Under the pieces are notes generated by a model. It was not told the DNA's origin. It made no database searches and worked only from the letters and a program-made list of their open reading frames with translations. DNA of 64,000 nt. It comes from MFD02979-c5 sp963705385. Lineage in GTDB: Bacteria > Bacteroidota > Bacteroidia > Cytophagales > Amoebophilaceae. Position numbers and translations under genes: made by a program. Positions within the stretch are counted from its first letter, which is position 1; every line of letters begins with the position of its first letter. This document shows positions 35,451 to 44,478 of this stretch, piece after piece. Where the stretch lies: assembly GCA_963705385.1 (NCBI GenBank), contig OY970075.1, forward strand, positions 620,001-684,000, read 5' to 3'.

Positions 35451-36113
35451 TCATTGTACGATGCTCCCGTCTCTAATAGTTATAATCCTCCCACACTGAC
35501 TAGCTACCTCAGTACTATGAGTTACAATCACAATGGTTTTTCCTGCTCGATGCAACTCTTTGAGGAGCAGTAGAATCTCTTGAGAAGTTGCACTGTCTAA
35601 AGCTCCTGTAGGTTCATCAGCCAGAATCAAAGGAGGATCTGTAATCAGCGCTCTAGCTATAGCTACCCGTTGTTGCTGTCCTCCTGAAAGCTCATTGGGT
35701 AAATGGTTGTATCGATCTTTTAAACCAACTTTTTCAAGCATTGCCAAGGCCCTTTCTGTGCGTTCTTGCTTGTCTTTTTGCTGGTAATACAATGGAAGCG
35801 CTACGTTATAGAGGGCTGTCTTGGAAGGAATAAGGTGAAAGCGTTGGAATACAAATCCTATCAACAGGTTTCTGTATTTGGTAGCTTCATTTTCTGTTCG
35901 TCCTTTTATGAGGATGTCTTGGAGGTAATAACTTCCTTGGTCATACGTATCTAAGATGCCTATGATATGTAGCAGTGTTGACTTTCCAGCCCCAGATTGT
36001 CCTACGAGGGCCACTAATTCTCCTGTTTTCACGTGGAGGTTTACATGCTTGAGGACTGGTATTTTTTTGTCTTCAAGCTGATAGTACTTAGAAAGCTTTT
36101 CAATGCGAATCAT
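35451..36113 (-). CDS. ABC transporter ATP-binding protein (MacB/LolD type)
   Basis: A 220-residue ATPase that powers the adjacent permease. Walker A is GQSGAGKST (38-46), the Q-loop is in FVFQRFHL, the signature is LSGGQQQR, Walker B is LILADEPTGALD with the catalytic Glu, and the switch His is in IVTHSTE. This set and length fit the LolD/MacB/FtsE group of mechanotransmission ABC systems. The start ATG at 36113 shares one base with the stop of the adaptor gene, indicating translational coupling. In MacB proper, ATPase and permease are fused; here they are separate genes, common in Bacteroidota. Confidence 0.95.
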   Translation of the reverse strand: MIRIEKLSKYYQLEDKKIPVLKHVNLHVKTGELVALVGQSGAGKSTLLHIIGILDTYDQGSYYLQDILIKGRTENEATKYRNLLIGFVFQRFHLIPSKTALYNVALPLYYQQKDKQERTERALAMLEKVGLKDRYNHLPNELSGGQQQRVAIARALITDPPLILADEPTGALDSATSQEILLLLKELHRAGKTIVIVTHSTEVASQCGRIITIRDGSIVQ

Positions 36114-37249
36114 TATTCTATAATAACCTGATCGTTTTCTGTTAGGCCTTCTTTGACTTCTACGTATATGCCATCGGAGATGCCTAGCTTGACAGACTTT
36201 TTCACTTTCTGATTATTTTCATATACCCATACAAAGGTAGTATTGTCCTTTCGGGCCTCTTCACCTTCTAGCATGTGTGCTTGCGTACTAGGGTCTTCTA
36301 CATGCAGGCACTTTTCTTTGATGGCTAGTACATCTGTGGCTTTCTCAAGGATGATGTCTGCCATAGCTGTATAGCCAGCCCGAATGGCTACTATATCTTC
36401 TTTTTTGAGCTGCACTTTGCCCTCTATAGCAAACTTGATACTCTCTTCTCCTCTAGATTCTATAGCTTTGGGTGCTAACTTAGTTAGGGTCGTTTGAAAC
36501 TTTTTGCCTTTGATTGCGTTCAAAGATATTTCAAAAGTCATACCCTCACTCAAGTAACCTACATCCATCTCTCCCACTTTTCCTTGGAAAAGAACAGTGC
36601 GCATATCAGCAATGTTAGCTATTGTACTCCCTTCGTTAAAAGAACTTTGCTCCATTACTACACTACCTTCTTGAAGCGGCAGCTCTAGTACAATGCCTGC
36701 TATGATAGCCTTAACAATATTCGAGTTTACTTGGGCACCTGTTGTTTGTCCTTTTCGTACAATATCTAGGTGTTTTTGAGCATAAGCAGCTTCTTCGTGT
36801 GCTATTTTCCATGTTTTAACGTAGTCTTCGTATCGCTCTAGTGATAGCATCTTTTTTTCGAACAACTGCTTGTTCCTTTGGTACCTTGCCTTTGCTGCTC
36901 CTAGTGCTAGTTGAGAGATACGTAAAGCTTTCTCGGCAGCTTCAATATCACCTGATCTGGGTAGCGCCTTAATGCGAGCAATGGGGGTTCCTTTTGCCAC
37001 CTTGTCTCCTACTGCCACATAGAGCTTGTCAACGATGCCTGCCATTTGCGCTTTGAGTGCTATCTCTTTATGCGGAACAAGGTTGCCTGAAATGACCCTT
37101 TTGTTGATGATGTCCATGCTGACAGGCTTTTCGGTTTTGGTAGCTGCTGCTAGCTGCTTTTTCTCACTAAGGTTGAGCAACCATATGGCTATTCCAATGC
37201 TGCTTCCTAATAGCAAGGCTCCTATAAATATTTTTACACTGCGATGCAT
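36113..37249 (-). CDS. Periplasmic adaptor (HlyD/MacA family)
   Basis: A 378-residue membrane-fusion protein with one N-terminal anchor (~7-26). It has the usual order: barrel-sandwich/lipoyl strands (GNLVPHKEIALKAQMAGIVD and VGDKVAKGTPIARI), a helical hairpin (~100-160, EAAEKALRISQLALGAAKAR), the second lipoyl half (VKAIIAGIVLELPLQEGSVV), a beta-barrel and a membrane-proximal domain. It bridges the inner-membrane permease and the TolC-like channel. It is located between the permease (7-base gap) and the ATPase (1-base overlap). All domains are present. The family is certain; the MacA-like assignment follows from the neighbours. Confidence 0.92.
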   Translation of the reverse strand: MHRSVKIFIGALLLGSSIGIAIWLLNLSEKKQLAAATKTEKPVSMDIINKRVISGNLVPHKEIALKAQMAGIVDKLYVAVGDKVAKGTPIARIKALPRSGDIEAAEKALRISQLALGAAKARYQRNKQLFEKKMLSLERYEDYVKTWKIAHEEAAYAQKHLDIVRKGQTTGAQVNSNIVKAIIAGIVLELPLQEGSVVMEQSSFNEGSTIANIADMRTVLFQGKVGEMDVGYLSEGMTFEISLNAIKGKKFQTTLTKLAPKAIESRGEESIKFAIEGKVQLKKEDIVAIRAGYTAMADIILEKATDVLAIKEKCLHVEDPSTQAHMLEGEEARKDNTTFVWVYENNQKVKKSVKLGISDGIYVEVKEGLTENDQVIIE

Positions 37250-37256
37250 GATGGCT

Positions 37257-38486
37257 CTATTCTGTATTTAATGCTTTGATAGGTAGTATGGCCGTTGCCT
37301 TTCTAGCAGGCATCATGCCTGCAATAGCTCCTGCAATTATTAAAATTAGTAAAGCTACTATTGCTGCATGAAATTTGAATACCAGGTGTGCTATCAGCAA
37401 ACTTTGGGTGAGGTCTATGTGGTCTAATATTCTGTTAATCAGATAGAGGCTCCCTATGCCAGCTAACATGCCCACGATCCCGGCAATTAAGCTAATGACG
37501 ATAGACTCTGACAAGATCATCATTAAAATTTCTTTGGAAGTAGCGCCCAACACCTTTCTAATACCTATTTCTTGGGTCCTTTCTTTGACAATTACCAACA
37601 TCATGTTGCTCACTCCCACGACACCGCTCAGCAGCATACATGCTCCAATTACCCAAAGGAATGTGCGCACACCACGAAATAGCCCTTCAAAATTTTGAGC
37701 CTGCTTGCTCAGGTTGAAGACATACAGTGTCTTTGTGTCTAATTTCCTAAGGCAAAGCTGCTCACTAAGGTAAGTGCGTACTTTATCTTCTACGGCTTGG
37801 GAAACAGCCCCTGGTTGTAGTAGGATTCTAAAATGGAAAAACTCGGCACCCCAATTAAAGGTTTTATGAAAGGTTTGCAATGGAATGAGTACTGATTTTT
37901 GTTCATCACGGTTAAAAGGAGCCTCCTGGTCTAAGGTACCTACTACTTGAAAATAACAGCCGTTTACACTCATGAATTGTCCTATGGGGTCTTCTTTTTT
38001 GAACAAGGTGCTTCGCACATCGTGACCAATTACGCAAATTGGTCTTGTGGAAAGCTCGTCACGAACATTCAAAAACCTTCCTTCTCCCACTACTAGTTGG
38101 TTGACTTGGTCATAACTAATCCCTACACCTTTTACAGATGCTTGGCTGTAGTCTTCACCTTGATAGCTTAGGAAACCACGCTGATAGCCACCAGCTACAG
38201 GAGATACATGTTTGATACCCGCTACGTTACGTTTGAGTTTTTCAAGTAATGGTGCTGTAAACGTGACGCGCTGTCCTGCAGCCCGTCGGCCGCCCCAAAA
38301 CCACATGCTGTTTTGTGCATAGCCTGAAAACTTCCGAAAAACCCCTTGGTAAAACCCTTCTCCTGCACCTAGCAAGACGACCAACAGGAAAATGCCCCAT
38401 GTTACCCCAAATCCTGTGAGTATACTTCTGAGCTTGTGTTGACGTAGATTTTGATAAGCTTCTTCCAGATAATGAAAACCCAGCAT
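37257..38486 (-). CDS. MacB-like ABC transporter permease (FtsX domain)
   Basis: A 409-residue permease of the MacB/FtsX type. There is an N-terminal membrane segment (LRSILTGFGVTWGIFLLVVL), a long periplasmic MacB_PCD domain (~45-270, with VSPVAGGYQRG and GHDVRSTLFKKEDPIG), then three C-terminal segments with the FtsX signature SNMMLVIVKERTQEIGIRKV and ALLILIIAGAIAGMMPARKA. As the first gene of the minus-strand operon it precedes the adaptor, ATPase and TolC-like genes. The system probably pumps a periplasmic substrate, peptide, lipid or drug, out of the cell. No promoter box was convincingly found upstream. Confidence 0.93.
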   Translation of the reverse strand: MLGFHYLEEAYQNLRQHKLRSILTGFGVTWGIFLLVVLLGAGEGFYQGVFRKFSGYAQNSMWFWGGRRAAGQRVTFTAPLLEKLKRNVAGIKHVSPVAGGYQRGFLSYQGEDYSQASVKGVGISYDQVNQLVVGEGRFLNVRDELSTRPICVIGHDVRSTLFKKEDPIGQFMSVNGCYFQVVGTLDQEAPFNRDEQKSVLIPLQTFHKTFNWGAEFFHFRILLQPGAVSQAVEDKVRTYLSEQLCLRKLDTKTLYVFNLSKQAQNFEGLFRGVRTFLWVIGACMLLSGVVGVSNMMLVIVKERTQEIGIRKVLGATSKEILMMILSESIVISLIAGIVGMLAGIGSLYLINRILDHIDLTQSLLIAHLVFKFHAAIVALLILIIAGAIAGMMPARKATAILPIKALNTE

Positions 38487-38628
38487 ATGATTAGCAATTC
38501 GCTTGTTGCATTAGCTGAACAAAATTGACAAGTTATCCTTGTTTTGACAAGGAAGTTGCAAACTAAGTACAGGTCTGTAAGGTTAAATGCTGAACTAGTA
38601 CAGCTGTCTTAGACATGCATAGGTAAGA

Positions 38629-39273
38629 CTAATTCATGGAAGTGCCCTTGAGCAGCTCTTCTAGCTCGGCTTTAGAAAGTCCTGTGAGTTCTCTCACTAC
38701 ATCTGAGCCATAGCCTTTCCTGAGCATCCCTTTGGCTATTTCTATAACCTTCTTTTTACTCTCTTGCTGCTCTACTTCAATGGCTGCTTCCATCTCCTGG
38801 TGATACTGCTTTTCTAGATCATAGGGCAGCATATACTTGTTGCTTACTTCTAGCCTTTCTAGCAGGCCAGTTTCCTTAAAGCTATAGTAGCTGTGTTCAG
38901 TAATAATCACATGGTCCAACACAGGGATACGCATGAGCTTACAGGCTTGGATGAGCAGATCTGTCAGATCTTTATCTGTCTCTGAAGGCTGTAAGTTGCC
39001 TGAAGGATGGTTATGGACTAAGATTACCCCTACTGCCTTTTTTTGCAGGGGGATACTCAATACTTCCATGGGCTCGACTATGGTCCTGGTCGCACTACCT
39101 ATGGTAATAAGCTCTAAATTCAGTATCCTGTTGGCATTATTTAAGGCTAATACCCAAAAGTGTTCTTTCCCCTGGTGTACCTTCTTTTCTCTTTTCAAGA
39201 CCATTTGCATGATCTCATAAATGTCCAGAGGATGCTGAATGCTGATTTTGTCAATTGCTACCTTAAACTTCAT
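38629..39273 (-). CDS. RadC/JAMM-family protein with an Rpn-like C-terminal tail
   Basis: A 214-residue protein. Residues ~1-140 form the RadC-type JAB/JAMM domain with the metal motif HNHPSG (His87, His89) and Asp100 in ETD. The N-terminal helix-hairpin-helix of full RadC is absent. The C-terminal part is unusual: QQESKKKVIEIAKGMLRKGY followed by LTGLSKAELEELLKG. This matches the tail of PD-(D/E)XK transposase-family proteins, as in the AKKLL...TGLSVDELKKL end of the nearby tandem genes. Cellular role unknown; RadC proteins often travel with mobile elements. ATG 39273 is the only good start. Confidence 0.82.
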   Translation of the reverse strand: MKFKVAIDKISIQHPLDIYEIMQMVLKREKKVHQGKEHFWVLALNNANRILNLELITIGSATRTIVEPMEVLSIPLQKKAVGVILVHNHPSGNLQPSETDKDLTDLLIQACKLMRIPVLDHVIITEHSYYSFKETGLLERLEVSNKYMLPYDLEKQYHQEMEAAIEVEQQESKKKVIEIAKGMLRKGYGSDVVRELTGLSKAELEELLKGTSMN

Positions 39274-39352
39274 ATACTTTTTTCGCTGGTCTATTTTCTC
39301 TAGGCTTTTCTGTAGAGCCGGGATGGCTTTACTCCTAAGTTGGTAAGAGTAA

Positions 39353-39386
39353 ACAAAGGTTCCTGAAAATTTTCAGAAACCTTTGT
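39353..39386. terminator. 34-nt near-perfect palindrome downstream of ribF
   Basis: The left arm ACAAAGGTTCCTGAAAA and right arm TTTTCAGAAACCTTTGT pair with a single mismatch. It lies 65 bases past the ribF stop on the minus strand and 80 bases before the RadC-like start. On the minus strand a T-containing stretch follows. It is a probable terminator, although the total symmetry would also suit an operator or element remnant. Confidence 0.5.
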
Positions 39387-39450
39387 AAAACTAGATTTTA
39401 ATCCTTTTTACGACTTTGAAACGCAGATTTTATTGGGCTTTGCATTGGTC

Positions 39451-40323
39451 TCAACTTGTCCTTCCTTGGTGTGGAATGTAGGTATCATAGTTTATACTTA
39501 AACGTTCTTGAAAGTAAATACATAAATTATGGGCTCGCGGGGCTTCTTCAAGCTCGGGAATATGTGCCTCTATGGTTACAGAACCCATGTCTTTTTTTAT
39601 GTACAACCTATTTTGGTAAAAAGTCCCCTGGCAGCTGATGCTAACAGCATACCGACCTTGGGTAGGGATGAGTTTGTGGGGTACTTGTGTAGCTAATTGT
39701 ACATGCATTCCCCCTCCTCGGGCGCAATGAGTGTTAAAAACAGTACACCTAACCTCATAAGGCCGGCCTAAATATTTGTTTACTTTTTCTATGTCACCTA
39801 CCAGCAAGAGCTTTCTGATGCTAGTAGCGTTTACTAGTAGGTTGTCTATCATGACTGGCGCTACTTCCTCTACGGTAAATCCATGTTGTAACCCCATTTC
39901 CTTGAGCAACATAACGTTACCTACCCTATCCTTGCCAAAGCTATGGTCATGCCCTAGTATAACCTGGGTCATCCCAACCTGTTTAAGGAGTATTTGCTGA
40001 ATGAAGTCTTGGGCACTGAGCTGCGCAAAATCTTTGTTAAAAGGTAGTTTGATCAAATGTTCTATGCCTTGCTGCGCTATGATAGTAGCTTTTTCTTCAA
40101 AGGTGGTCAACAGGCCAATAGGAGCTGCGTGTGTAGGTGCTAGAACAGTCCGTGGGTGGGGCCAAAATGTGATCACAACTGCTTCACTGCCTGTTTTTTT
40201 AGCACAAGTCCTCAGGTGCTGCAATAGCTTTTGATGGCCTAGATGTACGCCATCAAAAGTGCCAATAGTCACTGTTGCACTGGTCAGCTTGTTGAATTGA
40301 TCGAGGCTCTCATATATCCGCAT
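39451..40323 (-). CDS. ribF: RibF-like FAD synthetase with degenerate riboflavin-kinase domain
   Basis: RibF normally makes FMN and FAD from riboflavin. The N-terminal adenylyltransferase domain is well kept: TIGTFDGVHLGHQKLL (19-34), then ILGHDHSFGKDRVGN and VNATSIRKLLLVGDIEKVNK. The C-terminal kinase domain begins normally with YLGRPYEVRCTV but then lacks the GRTLGFPTAN-type motif that binds flavin and ATP, and also the NIGxRPT motif; CARGGGMHVQLATQV and LIPTQGRYAVSI stand in their place. At 290 residues it is somewhat short. The protein may only adenylylate FMN, with FMN imported or made elsewhere; that is inference. It follows truB in the minus-strand run. Confidence 0.85.
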   Translation of the reverse strand: MRIYESLDQFNKLTSATVTIGTFDGVHLGHQKLLQHLRTCAKKTGSEAVVITFWPHPRTVLAPTHAAPIGLLTTFEEKATIIAQQGIEHLIKLPFNKDFAQLSAQDFIQQILLKQVGMTQVILGHDHSFGKDRVGNVMLLKEMGLQHGFTVEEVAPVMIDNLLVNATSIRKLLLVGDIEKVNKYLGRPYEVRCTVFNTHCARGGGMHVQLATQVPHKLIPTQGRYAVSISCQGTFYQNRLYIKKDMGSVTIEAHIPELEEAPRAHNLCIYFQERLSINYDTYIPHQGRTS

Positions 40324-40526
40324 GATCGTGACGATAGGTTACCAGGTATGGATGATTTTGTCCATCAGAAGGATTTTGATACAAGTGAAGGTGCTTTGTT
40401 TTTGCTCGGAATAACAGAGGTATTGAGGTAACATAAGGTTTCCTTTTAGCTTGGTGTTACACGGTTACCAATGCTTTAAGGAGAAGAAAGTGGTTGTCTA
40501 CACCCATAAAAAACCCATGGTATAAC

Positions 40527-41255
40527 TTATCTTTTGTAATCGCCCAGGAAGTCGCCCAATTCATAAGCATCTTCAAGCCGAAAAGGACCAATGCTAGTCC
40601 TACACAAAGTACTTAGGTAAGCCCCTACACCTAGGGTTTGCCCAAAATCTCGCACCAAGCTCCGAATATAAGTTCCTTTTCCACAAGTTACTTCAAACTC
40701 AATTTTAGGAATACAGATGGAGGTTATTGTAAAGGTTTGTATAAAAACCTGTCTAGGTGCCAAAGCTACTTCTTGCCCTTTTCTAGCCTTTTTATAGGCC
40801 CTTTCTCCCCTTATCTTGATGGCTGAATAGCCTGGAGGTGTCTGCTGGAGGTGTCCAGTAAAGGCAGCCTGTAGGGCAAATATTTCCTCTTTTGTGACAT
40901 GGTCATAAGGGGTTTCAGTATCAAATGCTGTCTCTAGGTCGATAGAAGGCGTGGTTTTCCCTAAAACCATAGTGCCCTGGTAAACCTTTTCCATAGCTTG
41001 GTAATGGCTGATGTGTTTGGTGTTTTTATCCGTGCAGATAATCAGCAGCCCTGTGGCCAGGGGGTCTAAGGTACCGGCGTGTCCTACCTTTTTCACAGAT
41101 AAAACTGAACGTAGCTTCTTGACTACGTCAAAAGAGGTCCAGTTCAGCGGTTTGTTAATGGCTAAGGTAGCTCCTTCAGGCGAATGAAGCGGGCCAGATG
41201 CCTTGCTGTAAAATTGAGGTGCTGACGTAAATGTTTTGTCAATATTATTTGGCAT
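40527..41255 (-). CDS. truB: tRNA pseudouridine(55) synthase TruB
   Basis: TruB makes pseudouridine 55 in the T-loop of nearly all tRNAs. It has 242 residues, near the usual bacterial length. The catalytic Asp64 is in VGHAGTLDPLATG, the family's most conserved block. TTPSIDLETAFDTETP, QTPPGYSAIKIRGERAYKKA and CGKGTYIRSLVRDFG are further TruB motifs. The N-terminus (SPEGATLAINKPLNWTSFDV) fits the family, with a ~25-residue non-conserved lead from ATG 41255. It lies between ribF and ftsX. In related bacteria DUF3098 and uppP genes usually sit between ftsX and truB; they are missing here. Confidence 0.95.
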   Translation of the reverse strand: MPNNIDKTFTSAPQFYSKASGPLHSPEGATLAINKPLNWTSFDVVKKLRSVLSVKKVGHAGTLDPLATGLLIICTDKNTKHISHYQAMEKVYQGTMVLGKTTPSIDLETAFDTETPYDHVTKEEIFALQAAFTGHLQQTPPGYSAIKIRGERAYKKARKGQEVALAPRQVFIQTFTITSICIPKIEFEVTCGKGTYIRSLVRDFGQTLGVGAYLSTLCRTSIGPFRLEDAYELGDFLGDYKR

Positions 41256-41373
41256 TCTTTCCTTGATAGACCATAAAAAAATTTAATGGTAAAGCAAATA
41301 ACCAGCATATCCTAGGACCAGGAGTTAGTAGTTTTTTGTACCAAAAGGCAGGCGGTTGGTCTCTTTTTCCGCG

Positions 41374-42267
41374 TTAGTACAAATTATCTAATGACATGCT
41401 CAAGTACTTATTGATAGCCCGATAGGTTCCTGTGAAGCTAATCAATACTCCCAGGACAAGGAGGGAACCCAGTAGCATAAAAATCCGCAAGGGCTCCTGA
41501 AGTCTGACCAGTGTTTCGATTTGTCTGTTGGCGTAGTGTAAGAGCAGAAGTAACAAAAGGTTGGCTATCGTACCTGACAATAAGCCAACCAGGACTGCCC
41601 TGGCTAAGAAGGGTCTTCTAATAAATAAAGCTGTAGCCCCTACAAGGTTCATGCTTCTGACTAAAAAACGCTGGGAGTAGAGTGCCAGCTTGATAGTATT
41701 GTTGATTAACACACTCACGACGATGAGCAAAATGATGGCAAAAATACCGAGCAAAGTTCCTATTTTGGTGAGGTTGCTATTAATGGAACTGATAAAGCTC
41801 TCCACATAACTTACCTCAAAAATCCCGTTGAGTACTTCTAGTTCGCCTTTAATAGCTTGAAGGTTTTTGCTGTCTTGATAGTCAGGTGCCACACTTACCA
41901 GATAAACGTCTCGCAGTGGATTCTCATTTAACACCTGTAGAAAGTTTTCTCCAGTTTCTTTGATAAAGTCCTTGGCTGCCTCTTCTTTAGAAAGAAAACT
42001 AATCTGAGCATGACCATCTTTTTTGAGTACAAAGGCTTTTTTACTGAGTAATTGGCTGATTCTTATGATCTCGCTTTCTGAAGTGTTTTTGTGCAGATAA
42101 ACCTGAATTTTTACGTTTTCTTTGAGGATACCTGTTAGCCTAGCGGCATGCAAAAGCAGTAACCCAAAGAGTCCTACGATAAACAAAGCGAGCATAGTAC
42201 TAAAAATCACATTGGCTATGGGGTAACTTCCTAGCTTGCTTTGTGCGCTGCTTTTATAGCGTAACAT
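41374..42267 (-). CDS. ftsX: Cell division protein FtsX
   Basis: FtsX is the permease-like partner of the FtsE ATPase and signals to cell-wall hydrolases during division. It has 297 residues. The N-terminal segment (SYPIANVIFSTMLALFIVGL) is followed by the extracytoplasmic domain (~50-165, with VQVYLHKNTSESEI and NPLRDVYLVSVAP). Three C-terminal segments carry the FtsX fold (IGTLLGIFAIILLIVVSVLI and RRPFLARAVLVGLLSGTIAN). It is located between truB and the putative porin gene on the minus strand. ftsE is not adjacent, which is normal in Bacteroidota. Retention of FtsX agrees with retained peptidoglycan synthesis. Confidence 0.92.
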   Translation of the reverse strand: MLRYKSSAQSKLGSYPIANVIFSTMLALFIVGLFGLLLLHAARLTGILKENVKIQVYLHKNTSESEIIRISQLLSKKAFVLKKDGHAQISFLSKEEAAKDFIKETGENFLQVLNENPLRDVYLVSVAPDYQDSKNLQAIKGELEVLNGIFEVSYVESFISSINSNLTKIGTLLGIFAIILLIVVSVLINNTIKLALYSQRFLVRSMNLVGATALFIRRPFLARAVLVGLLSGTIANLLLLLLLHYANRQIETLVRLQEPLRIFMLLGSLLVLGVLISFTGTYRAINKYLSMSLDNLY

Positions 42268-42299
42268 GACTCCTTACATTAAATTTTATGGTGCCCCGT

Positions 42300-44252
42300 T
42301 CAATCGAAAAAAGACCAAATCAGTCCTATATCAAGGGCCCTTCTTTGTCCTGGATAAAATGGCGTTGTAAAATAGCCAGGCAAGGGGAGATCTTCATTCA
42401 AATGGCTGACCTTAAGAAATGCACTCAAGGTTTTAATCCTGAAGTTAAAAAATAAGTCGATGACTGGATAGTGGTACACAGTAAATTCATCCTGAAAGTA
42501 AAATTGTTGGGTAACAGGGTCATAACCATCTGCTTTGTACGAACTTTTCCAATGCAGGTCTATACCTGTTTCCATGGCTGCATTCCCGGAAGTGGCTTTT
42601 TGTGCATAGTAAAGCTTAGAGTTTATCATAAAACTAGGCACGCTGAAAACTTTGGCCTTAGGTCCTAGTACTTTAGTAAAGGTTAACTCATTGTCCCAGT
42701 GGAGGTAGGCGCCCATGGCAAAATTTAGTGTGTTATCTAGTGCTATGATATGGGCATGTTTTTGGGCTTGTTGAGGTACTGCAATCATGAAAAATCGCTT
42801 TTCATAGTTGATTTGGCTTGGATGTTGGAAGTAGATATGGTTTTCTACGCTAGTAAAGCTTAGGGCAGGCCTAAATAAAACTCCCTCACCCGCTAGTCGC
42901 ACTCCTCCGCTTATTCGGGTGGCCGTAGAAGGAGTGAACTTATTTTCCCAGTTGCGCTGATATCCATGGTAGTGCTGGGTTAGCAAAGAAGGCTTATACT
43001 TGACACGTTCACAAGCCAAGTCAAGGAGATTGCTCTCATACCCTACACGGGCTTTGTAAAGTCCTCCCAACAAATACTCTCCACCTAGATATAGGAGATC
43101 TGCTCGTTCTGTTAGCTTATACCTTGTAGTAAGGCCCAGGTAGTGCTCATCTAAGTTGCTGTCATCGTCTTGTGTTTGACACCTGAGCTCAATGCCTTTA
43201 TGGCGATAATAGCTGCTATAGAACAGCTCCTGCCAGTTGCCTTTGAGGCCTGCCTCGTTCTGAGTACTCCAAACAGCAGTAGTGTTGTCTATTGTTTCCT
43301 GTGGATCAACAATTTTACCCCCAAGGAAAAATTTATTCCAATCGGTCAATTCAGCCTCAAAACGGTGCTCATCTTTTTTCAGGTCTAGTTCATGGTAAAC
43401 CCAAAACTCTTTTGCCAATGCCAGTTGGTGGTATAGGTGGAATCGTTTTCTTGTGTTGCTGCTTTCTGCTTTTCTTTCAAGCCTATTGGATATTAGGTCT
43501 TCTTCCAATAGCTTTTTCTCTTTTATGGGGGAGAAGTTAGGGCTAGACTGGCCTTGCGGTATTATGATTACCGGGATAACTCCTCCTGTCTCTCTCACGC
43601 GGTGCTTCATAATCAGTAAGTGGGCCAAGAGCTGGTACTGCTCCTGCCCTGTCTTACAATGCGTAAAAAGGTCCAACCCATTAGCAATTACGTTCCTATC
43701 GCCTGGAACTTCCATCGGTATCCACTCTTTGTCTGTCATCATGTGCCGAAAATTGACACCTATGTTCCACTGGGGGGTCACGTTGCGGCTGTAACATACA
43801 TCAGCAAAAAGGCTACCAAAGCGAGCCAGCATTACATACATCCTAGAGTAGGGTGACTTGGTATCATAATACCTGAACTGGTCAGGGCTCCTGAAATAAA
43901 TATCGTAAGCATGAAAGCCTGAGGTAGCTCCTACGTCTTTAGGAAGGATGTAAAAGATAGGCTTTACAGCAGTACCGTTGTTACCCAAATTTTGAAGCTT
44001 ATTGCCATAGCGCTGTACAAACGTAAACCGATGGATGCTGCCAATATCAAAGTCGTCAGTGACAGGTTGGTAGCCCTGCTTGTTGTACTGAATGTTTTCT
44101 TGGGTAGTAAACAGCGTAGTCCTAGGGCCATACACGTCTTGCGGCTTCTGATCCAGGTGCTTTTTCTCTTGCGCCCATGCCTTAGATAGACCTATCAAGA
44201 AGACAATGAAGTATATACAATTGCGAAATGTCACAGCCAAAATTAGTGACAA
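42300..44252 (-). CDS. Putative porin / outer-membrane beta-barrel protein
   Basis: A 650-residue exported protein. The signal peptide (~1-27) ends at SKAWAQ. The body alternates amphipathic strands with aromatic girdles, e.g. GFHAYDIYFRSPDQFRYYDT, YVMLARFGSLFADVCYSRNV, and ends KTLSAFLKVSHLNEDLPLPG then DIGLIWSFFD. The order and the DVYGPRTTLFTTQENI segment at the start resemble the Bacteroidota 'putative porin' family (Porin_10). The role would be diffusion of solutes across the outer membrane. It precedes ftsX on the minus strand by 32 bases. Family membership is from memory of the pattern; the beta-barrel nature is more certain than the exact family. Confidence 0.72.
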   Translation of the reverse strand: MSLILAVTFRNCIYFIVFLIGLSKAWAQEKKHLDQKPQDVYGPRTTLFTTQENIQYNKQGYQPVTDDFDIGSIHRFTFVQRYGNKLQNLGNNGTAVKPIFYILPKDVGATSGFHAYDIYFRSPDQFRYYDTKSPYSRMYVMLARFGSLFADVCYSRNVTPQWNIGVNFRHMMTDKEWIPMEVPGDRNVIANGLDLFTHCKTGQEQYQLLAHLLIMKHRVRETGGVIPVIIIPQGQSSPNFSPIKEKKLLEEDLISNRLERKAESSNTRKRFHLYHQLALAKEFWVYHELDLKKDEHRFEAELTDWNKFFLGGKIVDPQETIDNTTAVWSTQNEAGLKGNWQELFYSSYYRHKGIELRCQTQDDDSNLDEHYLGLTTRYKLTERADLLYLGGEYLLGGLYKARVGYESNLLDLACERVKYKPSLLTQHYHGYQRNWENKFTPSTATRISGGVRLAGEGVLFRPALSFTSVENHIYFQHPSQINYEKRFFMIAVPQQAQKHAHIIALDNTLNFAMGAYLHWDNELTFTKVLGPKAKVFSVPSFMINSKLYYAQKATSGNAAMETGIDLHWKSSYKADGYDPVTQQFYFQDEFTVYHYPVIDLFFNFRIKTLSAFLKVSHLNEDLPLPGYFTTPFYPGQRRALDIGLIWSFFD

Positions 44253-44478
44253 AAACGGGCATTACTACAGTCTACCTTGTTGAAAAGGTGTAGGTTCAAT
44301 ATTTCTACTCATATTTTACTGAAAACTGCAAGGAAGGGTATGTTAAGGCTACAATACGCTTTTTAGACTTTCCTACACCTAAATACTAGAGCTAGCATGA
44401 GTAGTGAATGAGTAAAAGTAGGTGCTTGAGGATAAGAAAGTTTTTTCTCTACAAATAAAAACAACATAATAGCACCAA
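44253..44478. other. Intergenic stretch upstream of the porin gene
   Basis: AT-rich, without open frames of interest. It probably contains the minus-strand promoter of the porin gene. Nothing else was recognised. Confidence 0.3.
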
